This document shows, in pieces, positions 16,808 through 26,335 of a DNA stretch of 33,385 nucleotides. This DNA is from Clostridia bacterium (GTDB taxonomy: Bacteria; Bacillota; Clostridia; Oscillospirales; Acutalibacteraceae), in NCBI GenBank assembly GCA_024403955.1, contig JAKSQX010000015.1, positions 1 through 33,385 of the forward strand, in the 5' to 3' direction. The notes beneath the pieces were generated by a model. The model ran no database searches. It worked only from the letters and a program-made list of their open reading frames with translations, and was not told the DNA's origin. How positions within the stretch are numbered: position 1 is the first letter of the stretch; the number at the start of each line of letters is the position of its first letter. The position numbers and the translations under genes were made by a program.

Positions 16808-18418
16808 TTGCTTGATGCTTTTAAAGATTTCTTAAGTAAGCTTTCTAGAATTACTGAATACTATGGCTTAAAGAAACCTGATGAAGAAAAAGAGGCTCAG
16901 AATCTTGCTTATGCAGAGAGAATGCGAGTTATCTCTAATTTACGTCGTACAGTAATCTTTACGGTCTTCCTGATTATTTACCTTGTCATTATTCTTTCTG
17001 CATCTCCATTTAAGGCAATTGAATTTAAGGGTGGAGCTGTTGTAGCATCAATTGCTGGCATTGCTATGCTTGGTGCCTTTATGGTGACTGCATCAAAGCT
17101 CTATGATAAAGCAATTAAAGCTGGTGCTTCTCTTAGTGAAAAAGATCAGAAGTCAATTCAAGTAATGTATTCCATCTTCTGGACCATTTACTACGGCATT
17201 CTTATCTTCTGTGAATATAACTTCACTGATTGGATTGTTGGTCTTGCTGTTTGGATGCCTATGGCTATCATGGGACTGCTTGTTCCTGTTTATAGTTTGC
17301 CTGAGGGATTCTTACCAATGTCAACTCTCACTGCATCAGTATTTGTTCTTTTCCAACAGAGTGGATTTAATTTTAAGACAATTGCTGCAGCAATCCCTGC
17401 TGTTGTAATGGTAATTGTAATCACAGATATTAATCACGTTGAACGTGTAAATGCTTTTTATCAGGAAGGCAAGACAATTGGCGAATCATTTGCTTCACGT
17501 CGTAGGCTTGGTAACGTTTTCGAAGAAGTATATGACATGGCCTTTGAGCTTGATCCTCAGAAGGAAATTTGCCTTGTACTTCGTAACAATGATAAATATG
17601 CTGTTAAGTATGAAAAAGATGTAATTACATTTGACGAGTTTACAGATTTTGCTGCCGATGTTGTTCATCCAGATGATGTTCCTACAACGAACAAAATACT
17701 TAACATTGATTACTTGTCAGCTGAGTTCTCAAGAGAGGATTCAAACAACCAAGTTTACGCTGAGGTACGTCTTTTAACTGATAACGATGAGTACTCTTGG
17801 GTATCAGTTCTTTTGACTAAGGAAAAGAACGTTGACAACAGTTATGAAAATGGCAACTATGTTCTTTGCTTAGTTCAAAATATTGAAGAGCGTAAGAAGA
17901 ACGAGGATAGACTTAAGCTTGAGGCGGAGAAGGATCCTTTGACACAGCTTTACAATAAGATGACTACAAGAAGTCTTATTGAGGAATGTATTGAAAAGAA
18001 TCCATCTGCACAGCATGCCCTTATCATTATTGATATCGATAACTTTAAGACTATAAACGACACACGTGGACATGCAGTTGGTGACCAGATTCTTGTTGCT
18101 TTCGCAAATGAACTTGGTCGAAACTTCCGTGAGACCGATATTTTAGGTCGTGCCGGCGGTGACGAATTTGTAGTTCTTATTAAGAATATTCAGTCGATTG
18201 CACTTGTATGCGATAAGCTTCAGCAATTGACATCGGCTTTTAAGCGCTATGGTATTGATAGTGGCTTCCCAGGCCGTCTCTCAACAAGTATTGGTGTTGC
18301 CGTATTCAGTAAGGACGGCACAACATACGAAGAATTGTTTAAGAAAGCTGACGCTGCTCTTTACGAGGCAAAGAGAAATGGTAAAGACCAGTATAAGTTC
18401 AGCATAACAAGAAGTTAA
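16808..18418 (+). CDS. Membrane diguanylate cyclase (GGDEF) with central PAS-like region
   Basis: Makes cyclic di-GMP from two GTP at the membrane. The 536-residue protein begins with TTG behind a strong GGAGGTGA. Order: short coiled N-terminal segment, about six hydrophobic helices (about 48-215), a soluble sensor-like middle (about 225-365, with PAS-like features and LLTKEKN...VLCLVQNIEERK), then GGDEF (about 375-535). The active-site signature is GGDEF (450-454), and an intact inhibitory I-site RETD (441-444) lies five residues before it, so both activity and product inhibition are expected. The next gene, a proline-rich tether protein, starts 27 bases downstream and is likely co-transcribed. 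Confidence 0.92.
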   Translation: MLDAFKDFLSKLSRITEYYGLKKPDEEKEAQNLAYAERMRVISNLRRTVIFTVFLIIYLVIILSASPFKAIEFKGGAVVASIAGIAMLGAFMVTASKLYDKAIKAGASLSEKDQKSIQVMYSIFWTIYYGILIFCEYNFTDWIVGLAVWMPMAIMGLLVPVYSLPEGFLPMSTLTASVFVLFQQSGFNFKTIAAAIPAVVMVIVITDINHVERVNAFYQEGKTIGESFASRRRLGNVFEEVYDMAFELDPQKEICLVLRNNDKYAVKYEKDVITFDEFTDFAADVVHPDDVPTTNKILNIDYLSAEFSREDSNNQVYAEVRLLTDNDEYSWVSVLLTKEKNVDNSYENGNYVLCLVQNIEERKKNEDRLKLEAEKDPLTQLYNKMTTRSLIEECIEKNPSAQHALIIIDIDNFKTINDTRGHAVGDQILVAFANELGRNFRETDILGRAGGDEFVVLIKNIQSIALVCDKLQQLTSAFKRYGIDSGFPGRLSTSIGVAVFSKDGTTYEELFKKADAALYEAKRNGKDQYKFSITRS

Positions 18419-18445
18419 ACACACATAACAAAGGAGAACACAAAC

Positions 18446-19783
18446 ATGAAACTCGGAACACTCGTAAAAGTAGGTGCTCTTGCAGTAGCAGCTGGTTCAA
18501 CAGCAATTGGAACAGTTTTAGTTATAACAAAGGCACTTGCAAAAGTAGGTGGCAACAAGCCACAAGAGGCACCAGTTGATACTTCAAATGGTCCTATTAT
18601 CAACAGACCTTATGGTGAGGAAGCTCCAAGGGCTGCAGAACCAACTCCTGCACCTTTCGTTGCTCCAGAACCAGTGCCAGCTCCAATGCCTGTATTCACA
18701 GCTCCAGAGCCAGAGCCTGTTTCTTTTGCAACAGCTGAGCCTGCTCCAGTAGTAGAGCCAGTAGCAGTTGAACTTCCAGTAATTGAGGAGCCAATTCCAG
18801 AGCCTGAACCAATTCCTGAGCCAGAACCAGTTCCAGAGCCAGAACCAGCTCCAGAGCCAGAACCAATTCCAGAACCAACTCCAGAACCAGTAGCAGAGCC
18901 TACTTATTCAGATATCGGATATCATCTCCCTTATGCAGCAGCTAATAGCGCTGAGGAGGGCGTTATAATCGGTGGTGCTGTTGTTGAGCAGCCAGCTCCA
19001 GAGCCAACTCCAGTTGTTGAGGTTGCTCCAGTAGTTGAGCCAGTAGCAGCTCCAATTCCAGAGCCAGCTCCAGAACCAGCTCCAGAACCAATTCCTGTAG
19101 TTGATCTTTCTGCTCTTATCGCAGAGAACCCTGCAGCAGAACCAGCTCCTGCAGCAGAACCAGCTCCAGCTCCAGTAGTTGAGCCAGTAGTTGTAATGCC
19201 AGTAGCAGAACCGATTGCAGTTGAAGAACCAGCTCCAGAGCCAGTTGCTGAAGCTCCAGTAGAGGATGTACTTCTTCCGCAGCCAGAGCCAGTAGCAGAG
19301 CCTGCTCCTGTATTCGCAGAGCCTGCTCCAGTGGTTGTTGAACCTGTAGTTCCAGAGCCAGAAGAGGCTCCAGTTACTTTCAGTGATCTCCCAATTCAGA
19401 ATGACTATGTTGAAGAGATCGCTCCAAAAGCACCTGTTGCAACTAAAGTTCCAGAGCCAGTAGAAGAGGCACCAAAGGGAAGGGAAACAAAGATTGGTGA
19501 TACAATCGTTTCTGATAAGGCTTCAAATCCTAACATCGCTGCTGTAGTAGCTAAATTTGGTATTCCTGCTGCAAACCTTGTTTCAATTGAATCAGGCAGC
19601 AATATGCCAATGGTATTTGAATTCCTTTATAACGATATGCGTAACGACGCAACTCTTACATCTGTATACTTCATTATGAACGGTGAGGCTACACTTCCTC
19701 CAGAGACAGATAGAGAAAACGTTGTTGCATTTGGTAGACAGTTTATTACAAACAATGATGAACTTAAGATATTTCTTGCATAA
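18446..19783 (+). CDS. Pro/Glu/Ala-rich tether protein with unknown C-terminal domain
   Basis: A 445-residue protein not recognised as a known family. The N terminus has one hydrophobic stretch (about 5-30, [22 protein letters not shown]) that may anchor it. Residues about 50-350 are low complexity, built from repeats such as [17 protein letters not shown] and [11 protein letters not shown]; such strings behave as stiff extended spacers. The last 90 residues form a normal-looking compact domain ([66 protein letters not shown]). AAAGGAGAA supports the start. It follows the diguanylate cyclase closely and ends at a strong hairpin. An export route is not proved: the hydrophobic stretch has no clear cleavage site. 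Confidence 0.85.
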   Translation: MKLGTLVKVGALAVAAGSTAIGTVLVITKALAKVGGNKPQEAPVDTSNGPIINRPYGEEAPRAAEPTPAPFVAPEPVPAPMPVFTAPEPEPVSFATAEPAPVVEPVAVELPVIEEPIPEPEPIPEPEPVPEPEPAPEPEPIPEPTPEPVAEPTYSDIGYHLPYAAANSAEEGVIIGGAVVEQPAPEPTPVVEVAPVVEPVAAPIPEPAPEPAPEPIPVVDLSALIAENPAAEPAPAAEPAPAPVVEPVVVMPVAEPIAVEEPAPEPVAEAPVEDVLLPQPEPVAEPAPVFAEPAPVVVEPVVPEPEEAPVTFSDLPIQNDYVEEIAPKAPVATKVPEPVEEAPKGRETKIGDTIVSDKASNPNIAAVVAKFGIPAANLVSIESGSNMPMVFEFLYNDMRNDATLTSVYFIMNGEATLPPETDRENVVAFGRQFITNNDELKIFLA

Positions 19784-19815
19784 GTTTTAATCGAGTTTAA
19801 TGTTTTAATAAAAAT

Positions 19816-19848
19816 AAGACCCCAGGTAAAAAACCTGGGGTCTTTTGT
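19816..19848. terminator. Bidirectional terminator between tether-protein and secA-cyclase operons
   Basis: AAGACCCCAGGT (19816-19827) pairs with ACCTGGGGTCTT (19833-19844) around an A-rich loop. T-rich sequence follows on both strands, matching convergent genes ending at 19783 and 19854. Confidence 0.88.
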
Positions 19849-19853
19849 TATGC

Positions 19854-21053
19854 CTAGAATTTTGTCGCATCTGAGAAGCGGCGGCCTGAGTTTTGTACAG
19901 GCTGGAGCGTCTCGGCTCCGTAGACCGCGTAGATGAGTGGTGCGATGCCACCATCGTGCCATACAATCTGGTTCCTGCCACCTTCTTTGGCGAGATAAAG
20001 ATTGTGGTCAACGGACTCTATGAGTTCCTCTGCGGTCATGCCAATCTTGTACATAGCAACGCCGCCACTGACGGTAATCTTCTTATTAACATCTCCTGAT
20101 AGGATTGTATTTTCAACAGTGCTTCGAATCTGTTCTGCACGGCGAAAAGCCGGTGTGTCCTCAGCTGAAGGGAGGACACAGATAAACTCTTCTCCGCCGT
20201 AACGTGCAACTACATCACGCTTACGGAGTGTGTTCTGAAGAATAAGTGAGAGACTCTTAATACAATCATCACCAGCGAGATGACCATAGGTGTCGTTGAT
20301 CTGCTTGAAATGGTCGATGTCGAACATAAGGAGTGAGAATGCAGCGAGTTCACCTTTTGATACCTGATCGATGCATTTATCGATATATTCGATGAGATAA
20401 CGTCTGTTATAGGCACCTGTGAGAGGGTCCTTTGTAGCGGCGTTCTCAATTCGGCCGAGTAGGTCGTTGGCTTTATCTTGATTCTCTTCGAAGTGACCCG
20501 TGAGGGAACGTAGGAAGAGGCCGATGAATGGGCCAACAAAACTTGTCGTTAGTGCGATATCAATGAATGTGTTGTCACCGAGAACTGTGTATTTATCACA
20601 CATATTTTGGAAGTGATCCAAATAGTAGACAACGCTTGCGGATGTATAGTTGAGTGCAAATATAACAACCATCAAAACATTATCCAAAAGAAGTATGGTT
20701 GTAATACCAATAACCATGAAAAGAAGAGGAATACCACTGTGCACGCCTCCACCGAAGAGGTAGAGAAGTGGGAGTAAGAAACATCCCATAACCAGACAGT
20801 ATGTAATATAGATTCTCTTCTGCATAAATGTTGCAGCATTTTTCCTACTTACGAAAAAGAGTACTAAAAGGAAAAGTAATGTTGCAGCATTTGCGATGAT
20901 AAAGAAAACATGCTTGTGAAGAATTAATGCGAGGAGCAAGGTCGCAAGCATTGTGAAGATTGTTGAATAAAGAATCTGTGTGAAGAAGTCACGTTTTAAT
21001 TGCGCGTCTTTAACAACAGAGCCTTTAAAGAATGAGGAGAAGTTTATTTTCAT
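19854..21053 (-). CDS. Membrane diguanylate cyclase (GGEEF), second in secA operon
   Basis: A 399-residue protein with five to six hydrophobic helices (about 25-185) and a C-terminal GGDEF-family domain. The active site reads GGEEF (286-290), an active variant, with I-site RKRD (277-280) in the correct place; DIDHFKQINDTYGH gives the metal and base contacts. GGAGG precedes the ATG, which overlaps the stop of the upstream cyclase in ATGA, so the two cyclases are translationally coupled. The hydrophobic part is of no recognised sensor family. About 40 extra residues follow the GGDEF domain. Confidence 0.92.
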   Translation of the reverse strand: MKINFSSFFKGSVVKDAQLKRDFFTQILYSTIFTMLATLLLALILHKHVFFIIANAATLLFLLVLFFVSRKNAATFMQKRIYITYCLVMGCFLLPLLYLFGGGVHSGIPLLFMVIGITTILLLDNVLMVVIFALNYTSASVVYYLDHFQNMCDKYTVLGDNTFIDIALTTSFVGPFIGLFLRSLTGHFEENQDKANDLLGRIENAATKDPLTGAYNRRYLIEYIDKCIDQVSKGELAAFSLLMFDIDHFKQINDTYGHLAGDDCIKSLSLILQNTLRKRDVVARYGGEEFICVLPSAEDTPAFRRAEQIRSTVENTILSGDVNKKITVSGGVAMYKIGMTAEELIESVDHNLYLAKEGGRNQIVWHDGGIAPLIYAVYGAETLQPVQNSGRRFSDATKF

Positions 21054-22180
21054 AATGAAACCTCCTCGCCAACGATACGGTTACGACCGTTTTCTTTTGC
21101 TTTATAGAGGTTTTCATCGGCTGTGGCAATAAGTTTTTCCTCGTCTGTTGAGGCTTTAAGTGTTGCCACGCCACCACTGATTGTAACTGGTTTATCCTTA
21201 GAGAGAGCTGGAGAGAGAATTGATTTTTCAACACACTCTCTAATCTCTTCAGCACGTTCAAGTGCTTCTGCTTCAGTGAAGTTTGGAAGGATGAGGAGGA
21301 ATTCCTCACCGCCATAACGTGCAACAATCTCGTTTCCTTTGCAGGAATTTTTTAAAATGGATGAGATTGCTTTCAAAACATCGTCACCGAGAAGGTGACC
21401 ATAGGTGTCATTTAAATTTTTAAAGAAGTCAATATCAAAGAGTACAACAGATAGAGGTTTACTGTTACGCTTTGCAACTTCAATTTGTTCAGTTATGTAG
21501 CTGTACATGAAGCGCCTGTTGTAAACAGCAGTGAGCGGGTCGATAATCGACTGGCGTTCAACTTCTATAATGTTGTCCTCTACTATCTTTGCCTCTTTTT
21601 GGTAGAGACTAAAGATAATCTTTGCGAGGAGACCAAGTGCTACACATACCATAAGTGTATTAGAATTTACAGCATTAAACTGGAAATCTGTTTTACCGGT
21701 CTCTGACATTGAGAAGGCAGGAACATCAATGCAAAAGTTTGGCCATTTCCAAGATACAAAGTAGATGAACATGTACCAAAATGATTCTAATGTTGTAAGA
21801 ATGTATCCTGTTTTTCCTTTTGCAAGGAAGAGTGTAAGTGCAAGTCCAAGGCAGAAGTAACTAGGAATACCGCAAAAAATGTTACCACCTGATAGATAGA
21901 GCGCAGGGAAAATAACGAAGTTAACAACGATGAGGGCTATGACTATAAGAGTATCCTGTCGTGATTTAACTCGTATTCCAATATAGGCGAATAGTGGAAA
22001 AGCAAGAGTCATGACTGCAGATACCATAATTGCCTGGTTTGAGGAATTAAGGCTCATACAAGCGAGCACACCTGCGATACCAACAAGTAAGCCCATGGCA
22101 AAGATTATGTTAAAGAATCTTTGTCGTATTGGTAGCTGCGCGCCGAATGAACTTTTTAAGAAACGCTTAAACTTTGACAT
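21050..22180 (-). CDS. Membrane diguanylate cyclase (GGEEF), first after secA
   Basis: A 376-residue paralogue of the following gene, with about six hydrophobic helices (about 18-190) and a GGDEF domain with GGEEF at 290-294 and DIDFFKNLNDTYGH upstream. The I-site position reads KGNE instead of RxxD, so this enzyme should lack the usual product inhibition. The frame is open to 22249, but the start at 22180 is chosen: it has GGAG upstream and overlaps the secA stop in TAATG, whereas the longer form would read 70 bases into secA. This arrangement couples its translation to secA. Confidence 0.9.
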   Translation of the reverse strand: MSKFKRFLKSSFGAQLPIRQRFFNIIFAMGLLVGIAGVLACMSLNSSNQAIMVSAVMTLAFPLFAYIGIRVKSRQDTLIVIALIVVNFVIFPALYLSGGNIFCGIPSYFCLGLALTLFLAKGKTGYILTTLESFWYMFIYFVSWKWPNFCIDVPAFSMSETGKTDFQFNAVNSNTLMVCVALGLLAKIIFSLYQKEAKIVEDNIIEVERQSIIDPLTAVYNRRFMYSYITEQIEVAKRNSKPLSVVLFDIDFFKNLNDTYGHLLGDDVLKAISSILKNSCKGNEIVARYGGEEFLLILPNFTEAEALERAEEIRECVEKSILSPALSKDKPVTISGGVATLKASTDEEKLIATADENLYKAKENGRNRIVGEEVSL

Positions 22181-24915
22181 TAATTGTTCTCCGACTGCTC
22201 CTTGAGCATACAACATTTTTTGTATTTTTTGCCTGAGCCACATGGGCATGGGTCGTTAGGACCAATCTTTGCACCCTTGCGAACTGTTGGGCGTTTAGCA
22301 TCTGTGCCGTCACCGCCACTTGTGCCTGTTACTTTGGCAACCTGTTCACGCTTAACTTCTTCGTTCTTCTGAAGACGAACTGTGAAGAGCTGTCTAACAG
22401 TGTTTTCACGGATGGTTGCAGTCATCTCATCGAAGATGTCGAATGACTCAAACTTGAACATAACTACAGGGTCCTTCTGTGCATATGCACGGAGACCGAT
22501 ACCCTTCTTGAGTTCTTCCATTGCATCGATGTGGTCCATCCAGTTGATATCAACGTTTCTAAGAAGGATCATACGCTCAAGGTCTCTCATAACATCTGAA
22601 CCGAAGAGAGCCTCGCGCTTCTCATAGAGGTCGTGACCACGTTCGATGAGGAAGTCAGAAATTTGATCGGAATCCATATCGTCGAACTTGTCATCTTTAT
22701 CGAGAATCCAACCGAGATAGTATTCACGGAGACCAACAAGGTTCCAAGAATCTTCATGACCCTTTGGAGCATAAAGTGCAATGTTATCAGCAACAGTTTC
22801 GTCGAACATCGAGAGAATCTTTTCGTGGAGATCCATCTCGTCGAGAACCTGATCACGCTGAGTGTAAATAATTTCACGCTGCTTGTTCATAACATCGTCG
22901 TACTGGAGGACGTGCTTACGAATAGCATAGTTCTGAGATTCGAGTTTCTTCTGAGCTGACTCTACAGTGTTGGAGAGAATCTTTACTTCGATAGGAAGGT
23001 CCTCATCAATGTTCAATGTCTCCATTACTCTGTACATACGGTCACCACCGAAGAGACGGAGGAGGTCGTCTTCCATTGAGAGGAAGAACTGTGACTCACC
23101 AGGGTCACCCTGACGACCAGAACGACCACGTAACTGGTTGTCGATTCGGCGTGCTTCATGGCGCTCTGTGCCAACGATATAGAGACCGCCTGCAGCCTTA
23201 ACCTGTTCAGCTTCGTCTTTAATCTCATCTTTAAATTGAGCTTCGAGTTCTGCAAATTCTTTACGTGCGGCGAGAATCTCCTCGTCATCTGTGCTTGCAA
23301 AACCTGTTGCTTCAGCAATAACTTCATCTGTGTAGCCCTTTGCACGAAGCTTAGCTTTTGCAAGGAACTCAGGGTTACCACCGAGCATAATATCAGTACC
23401 ACGTCCGGCCATGTTTGTTGCGATTGTTACGGCACCAAACTTACCTGCCTGTGCGATGATTTCAGCTTCACGCTCATGATTCTTAGCATTGAGGACTTCG
23501 TGCTTAATACCACGTTTCTTGAGCATCTTAGAGAGAAGTTCTGACTTCTCGATATTGATTGTACCAACGAGAACTGGCTGGCCCTTTTCATGGCACTCAA
23601 CGATTCTATCGATAACTGCGTTGAACTTGGCAAATTCTGTCTTGTATACAACGTCAGGATTATCAATACGGATCATTGGCTTGTTTGTTGGAACTTCAAC
23701 AGGATAGAGGCCGTAGATCTCAGAGAACTCGTCTGCCTCTGTCATAGCTGTACCTGTCATACCAGCGAGTTTGTCGTAGAGACGGAAGTAGTTCTGGAAT
23801 GTAATTGTTGCGAGAGTCTTTGACTCACGGCGAACGTTTACGTTTTCCTTTGCTTCAATGGCCTGGTGAAGGCCTTCGTTGTAACGACGGCCGAGCATGA
23901 TACGGCCAGTGAATTCGTCAACGATTAAAACTTCGCCGTCTTTAACAACGTAATCGATATCGCGGTGCATAACACCATGTGCTTTGATAGCCTGGTTGAT
24001 ATGGTGGAGAATTGTTGAGTTCTCAGCATCCATAAGGTTTTCAATGTTGAAGTATTTCTCAGCCTTGGCAACACCACTCTGAGCGAGGGTTGCTGTCTTA
24101 GCTTTCTCATCGACAATATAGTCACCGTCACCGGCATCTTCGTATTCCTGTTTAGCGTCCTGCTCTTTGATTTTTGTCATTGAGAGGCCTTTTACGAAGT
24201 TGTCAGCAAGTTTATAGAGCTCAGTTGATTCTGTGCCCATACCAGAAATAATAAGTGGGGTACGAGCTTCGTCGATAAGGATTGAGTCGACCTCATCGAC
24301 AATGGCATAGAAAGGAGGTCTCTGAACCTTATCTTTCTTGTAAGAAACCATGTTGTCACGGAGGTAGTCAAATCCGAATTCGTTATTTGTACCATAAGTG
24401 ATGTCGGCGTTATAAGCTTTTCTACGCTCTTCAGTGTCGAGGCCGTTGACAATAAGGCCAACCTCAAGACCGAGGAAACGATAAACTTTGCCCATCCACT
24501 CTGAGTCACGGCGTGCGAGGTAATCGTTTACTGTTACGATGTGTACACCTTTACCTGCAAGAGCATTTAAGTATGCAGGAAGTGTTGCAACGAGTGTTTT
24601 ACCTTCACCGGTCTTCATCTCTGAAATACCACCGTTGTGGAGAATAATACCACCGAGAATCTGTACAGGATAGTGGCGCATGCCGAGGACACGGTCTGAT
24701 GCTTCACGGCAGGCAGCGAATGCCTCTGGAAGGATATCATCGAGTGTCTCGCCATTTTCGAGGCGCTCCTTGAGAGCAGGAGTTACTGCCTTGAGTTCGT
24801 CATCGCTCATTGCGCGATATTCTTCCTCAAGAGCCAAAACCTTCTCTTTTATTGGATTCATCTTTTTAATTTGCTTTGATGAATAATCACCGAATAAAGA
24901 TGTAAAAAGTCCCAT
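22180..24915 (-). CDS. secA: Preprotein translocase ATPase SecA
   Basis: The motor that drives unfolded preproteins through SecYEG. The 911 residues have the full set of domains: Walker A MKTGEGKT (100-107), DEVD box (about 206), preprotein cross-linking domain, second nucleotide-binding fold with [14 protein letters not shown] and the helical wing domains. The C-terminal zinc tail CxCx8CC (C890, C892, C901, C902), which binds SecB or ribosomes in other species, is present. AAAGGAG lies 13-14 bases before the ATG, a long spacing, but no better start is seen. Two diguanylate cyclase genes follow with overlapping stops and starts, an unusual partner set for secA. Confidence 0.97.
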   Translation of the reverse strand: MGLFTSLFGDYSSKQIKKMNPIKEKVLALEEEYRAMSDDELKAVTPALKERLENGETLDDILPEAFAACREASDRVLGMRHYPVQILGGIILHNGGISEMKTGEGKTLVATLPAYLNALAGKGVHIVTVNDYLARRDSEWMGKVYRFLGLEVGLIVNGLDTEERRKAYNADITYGTNNEFGFDYLRDNMVSYKKDKVQRPPFYAIVDEVDSILIDEARTPLIISGMGTESTELYKLADNFVKGLSMTKIKEQDAKQEYEDAGDGDYIVDEKAKTATLAQSGVAKAEKYFNIENLMDAENSTILHHINQAIKAHGVMHRDIDYVVKDGEVLIVDEFTGRIMLGRRYNEGLHQAIEAKENVNVRRESKTLATITFQNYFRLYDKLAGMTGTAMTEADEFSEIYGLYPVEVPTNKPMIRIDNPDVVYKTEFAKFNAVIDRIVECHEKGQPVLVGTINIEKSELLSKMLKKRGIKHEVLNAKNHEREAEIIAQAGKFGAVTIATNMAGRGTDIMLGGNPEFLAKAKLRAKGYTDEVIAEATGFASTDDEEILAARKEFAELEAQFKDEIKDEAEQVKAAGGLYIVGTERHEARRIDNQLRGRSGRQGDPGESQFFLSMEDDLLRLFGGDRMYRVMETLNIDEDLPIEVKILSNTVESAQKKLESQNYAIRKHVLQYDDVMNKQREIIYTQRDQVLDEMDLHEKILSMFDETVADNIALYAPKGHEDSWNLVGLREYYLGWILDKDDKFDDMDSDQISDFLIERGHDLYEKREALFGSDVMRDLERMILLRNVDINWMDHIDAMEELKKGIGLRAYAQKDPVVMFKFESFDIFDEMTATIRENTVRQLFTVRLQKNEEVKREQVAKVTGTSGGDGTDAKRPTVRKGAKIGPNDPCPCGSGKKYKKCCMLKEQSENN

Positions 24916-24967
24916 CTGTTTTTTGGATACTCCTTTAAAATAAATTAATCATAAAAATACATTCTAT

Positions 24968-24976
24968 AGTATATCA
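24968..24976 (-). promoter_or_regulatory. Possible extended -10 promoter of secA
   Basis: The minus strand reads TGA-TATACT, an extended -10 form, about 50 bases before the secA start. No good -35 box lies upstream. It is back to back with the argG control region, so ARG-box binding could also influence it. Confidence 0.35.
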
Positions 24977-24996
24977 CACATGCGACTGTTTTTATC

Positions 24997-25056
24997 TATG
25001 AATTTTTATGCAATATTTTTGCATATTTTACTTGACCTTATGCAAAAATCTGCATA
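24997..25056 (+). promoter_or_regulatory. Cluster of ARG-box-like palindromes before argG
   Basis: Three imperfect palindromes lie in tandem: 24997-25014 (TATGAATTTTTATGCAAT, one mismatch to the ARG-box consensus TNTGAATWWWWATTCANW), 25007-25025 (TATGCA/TGCATA, 7-base spacer) and 25039-25056 (TATGCA/TGCATA, 6-base spacer). The last lies between the argG -35 and -10 boxes and overlaps the -10. This is the expected layout for repression by ArgR/AhrC with arginine. No argR gene is in the window. Confidence 0.6.
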
Positions 25057-25060
25057 TAAT
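25032..25060 (+). promoter_or_regulatory. Sigma-A promoter of argGH
   Basis: TTGACC (25032-25037) and a perfect TATAAT (25055-25060) are spaced by 17 bases. The leader to the argG ATG is about 38 bases, with no room for a T-box or attenuator. Confidence 0.8.
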
Positions 25061-25104
25061 ATCGTCGTACTTTATTTATTTCATTCGAAAAAGAGGTAGT
25101 AATT

Positions 25105-26334
25105 ATGGCAATCGACAAACCAGAAATCAAGAAAGTAGTACTCGCTTATTCAGGCGGACTCGACACATCAATCATCATTCCTTGGCTCAAGGAAAACTAC
25201 AACAACTGCGAAGTAATCGCAGTATCTGGTAACGTAGGACAGGCAGATGAACTTGAAGGTCTTGAGGAGAAGGCACTTAAGACAGGTGCTTCTAAACTCT
25301 ATGTTGAGGACTTAACAGATGCGTTTGCTGATGAGTTCATCCTTCCTTGCCTCAAGGCTGGTGCAAAGTACGAGGATTATCTCCTCGGTACATCTTTCGC
25401 AAGACCAGCTATCGCAAAGAGACTTGCTGAAATTGCTATTGCAGAGGGTGCTGACGCAATCTGCCATGGCTGCACAGGTAAGGGTAACGACCAGGTACGT
25501 TTTGAACTTACAATCAAAGCATTTGCACCTGACATGAAGATCATCGCTCCTTGGAGAGAGTGGTCAATCAAGTCAAGGGAAGAAGAAATCGAATATGCAG
25601 AGGCACACAATGTACCTCTTAAGATAAACAGAGAAACAAACTACTCAAAGGACAAGAACTTCTGGCACCTTTCACATGAAGGTCTTGACCTTGAGGATCC
25701 AGCAAACGAGCCACAGTATGAGAAGGAGGGTTTCCTTGAGATGAGCGTATCTCCACTCAAGGCTCCTGATGCTCCTACATACATCACACTCGACTTTGAA
25801 GCTGGCAAGCCAGTAGCACTCAACGGTAAGAAGATGAGCATGAAAGAGATCATCTTAGAACTCAACGAAATCGGTGGTGCAAACGGTATTGGTCTTCTTG
25901 ACATCGTAGAGAATAGACTTGTTGGTATGAAGAGCCGTGGCGTATATGAGACTCCTGGTGGAACAATTCTTTACAAGGCTCTCGACGTACTCAAGACGAT
26001 CACACTTGATAAGTACACAGCTCATGAGATGCAGAAGATGGCAATTACACTCGGCGAAGTTGTTTACAACGGCCAGTGGTACACACCTCTTCGTGAGGCA
26101 ATCTCAGCTTTTGTAGATAAAGCAACTGAGAACTGCACAGGTACAGTTAAACTCAAACTCTACAAGGGCAACATGATCAACGCAGGCGTAACTTCTCCTT
26201 ACTCGCTCTATAACCCAGAGTTCGCAACATTCGATGAGGATGAAGTATACAATCAGGCAGATTCAGCAGGCTTCATCAACCTCTTTGGTCTTCCAATCAA
26301 AGTTAAGGCTATGATGGAGAAGCAGGGTAAATAA
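25105..26334 (+). CDS. argG: Argininosuccinate synthase
   Basis: Joins citrulline and aspartate with ATP to argininosuccinate, the penultimate step of arginine synthesis, in the cytoplasm. The 409 residues are the usual length. The PP-loop ATP site SGGLDTS (16-22), [19 protein letters not shown] and the C-terminal [10 protein letters not shown] segment are seen. GAGGTAGT precedes the ATG. argH starts one base after its stop, so they form a two-gene operon under the ARG-box promoter. Confidence 0.97.
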   Translation: MAIDKPEIKKVVLAYSGGLDTSIIIPWLKENYNNCEVIAVSGNVGQADELEGLEEKALKTGASKLYVEDLTDAFADEFILPCLKAGAKYEDYLLGTSFARPAIAKRLAEIAIAEGADAICHGCTGKGNDQVRFELTIKAFAPDMKIIAPWREWSIKSREEEIEYAEAHNVPLKINRETNYSKDKNFWHLSHEGLDLEDPANEPQYEKEGFLEMSVSPLKAPDAPTYITLDFEAGKPVALNGKKMSMKEIILELNEIGGANGIGLLDIVENRLVGMKSRGVYETPGGTILYKALDVLKTITLDKYTAHEMQKMAITLGEVVYNGQWYTPLREAISAFVDKATENCTGTVKLKLYKGNMINAGVTSPYSLYNPEFATFDEDEVYNQADSAGFINLFGLPIKVKAMMEKQGK

Positions 26335-26335
26335 T

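Noticed and set aside
18700-19450. Regular short DNA repeats, considered as a CRISPR array or satellite
   Set aside because: The repeats are codon-phased CCA/GAG/GCT strings encoding the Pro/Glu/Ala spacer; there are no constant repeats with unique spacers and no cas genes.
22181-22249. Extended N terminus for the first cyclase after secA
   Set aside because: It would read 69 bases into the end of secA; the ATG at 22180 has a GGAG site and a typical TAATG overlap.
24916-25104. Riboswitch or T-box leader before argG or secA
   Set aside because: The leaders after the predicted starts are under about 60 bases and lack a specifier or terminator hairpin; the palindromes fit protein operators better.
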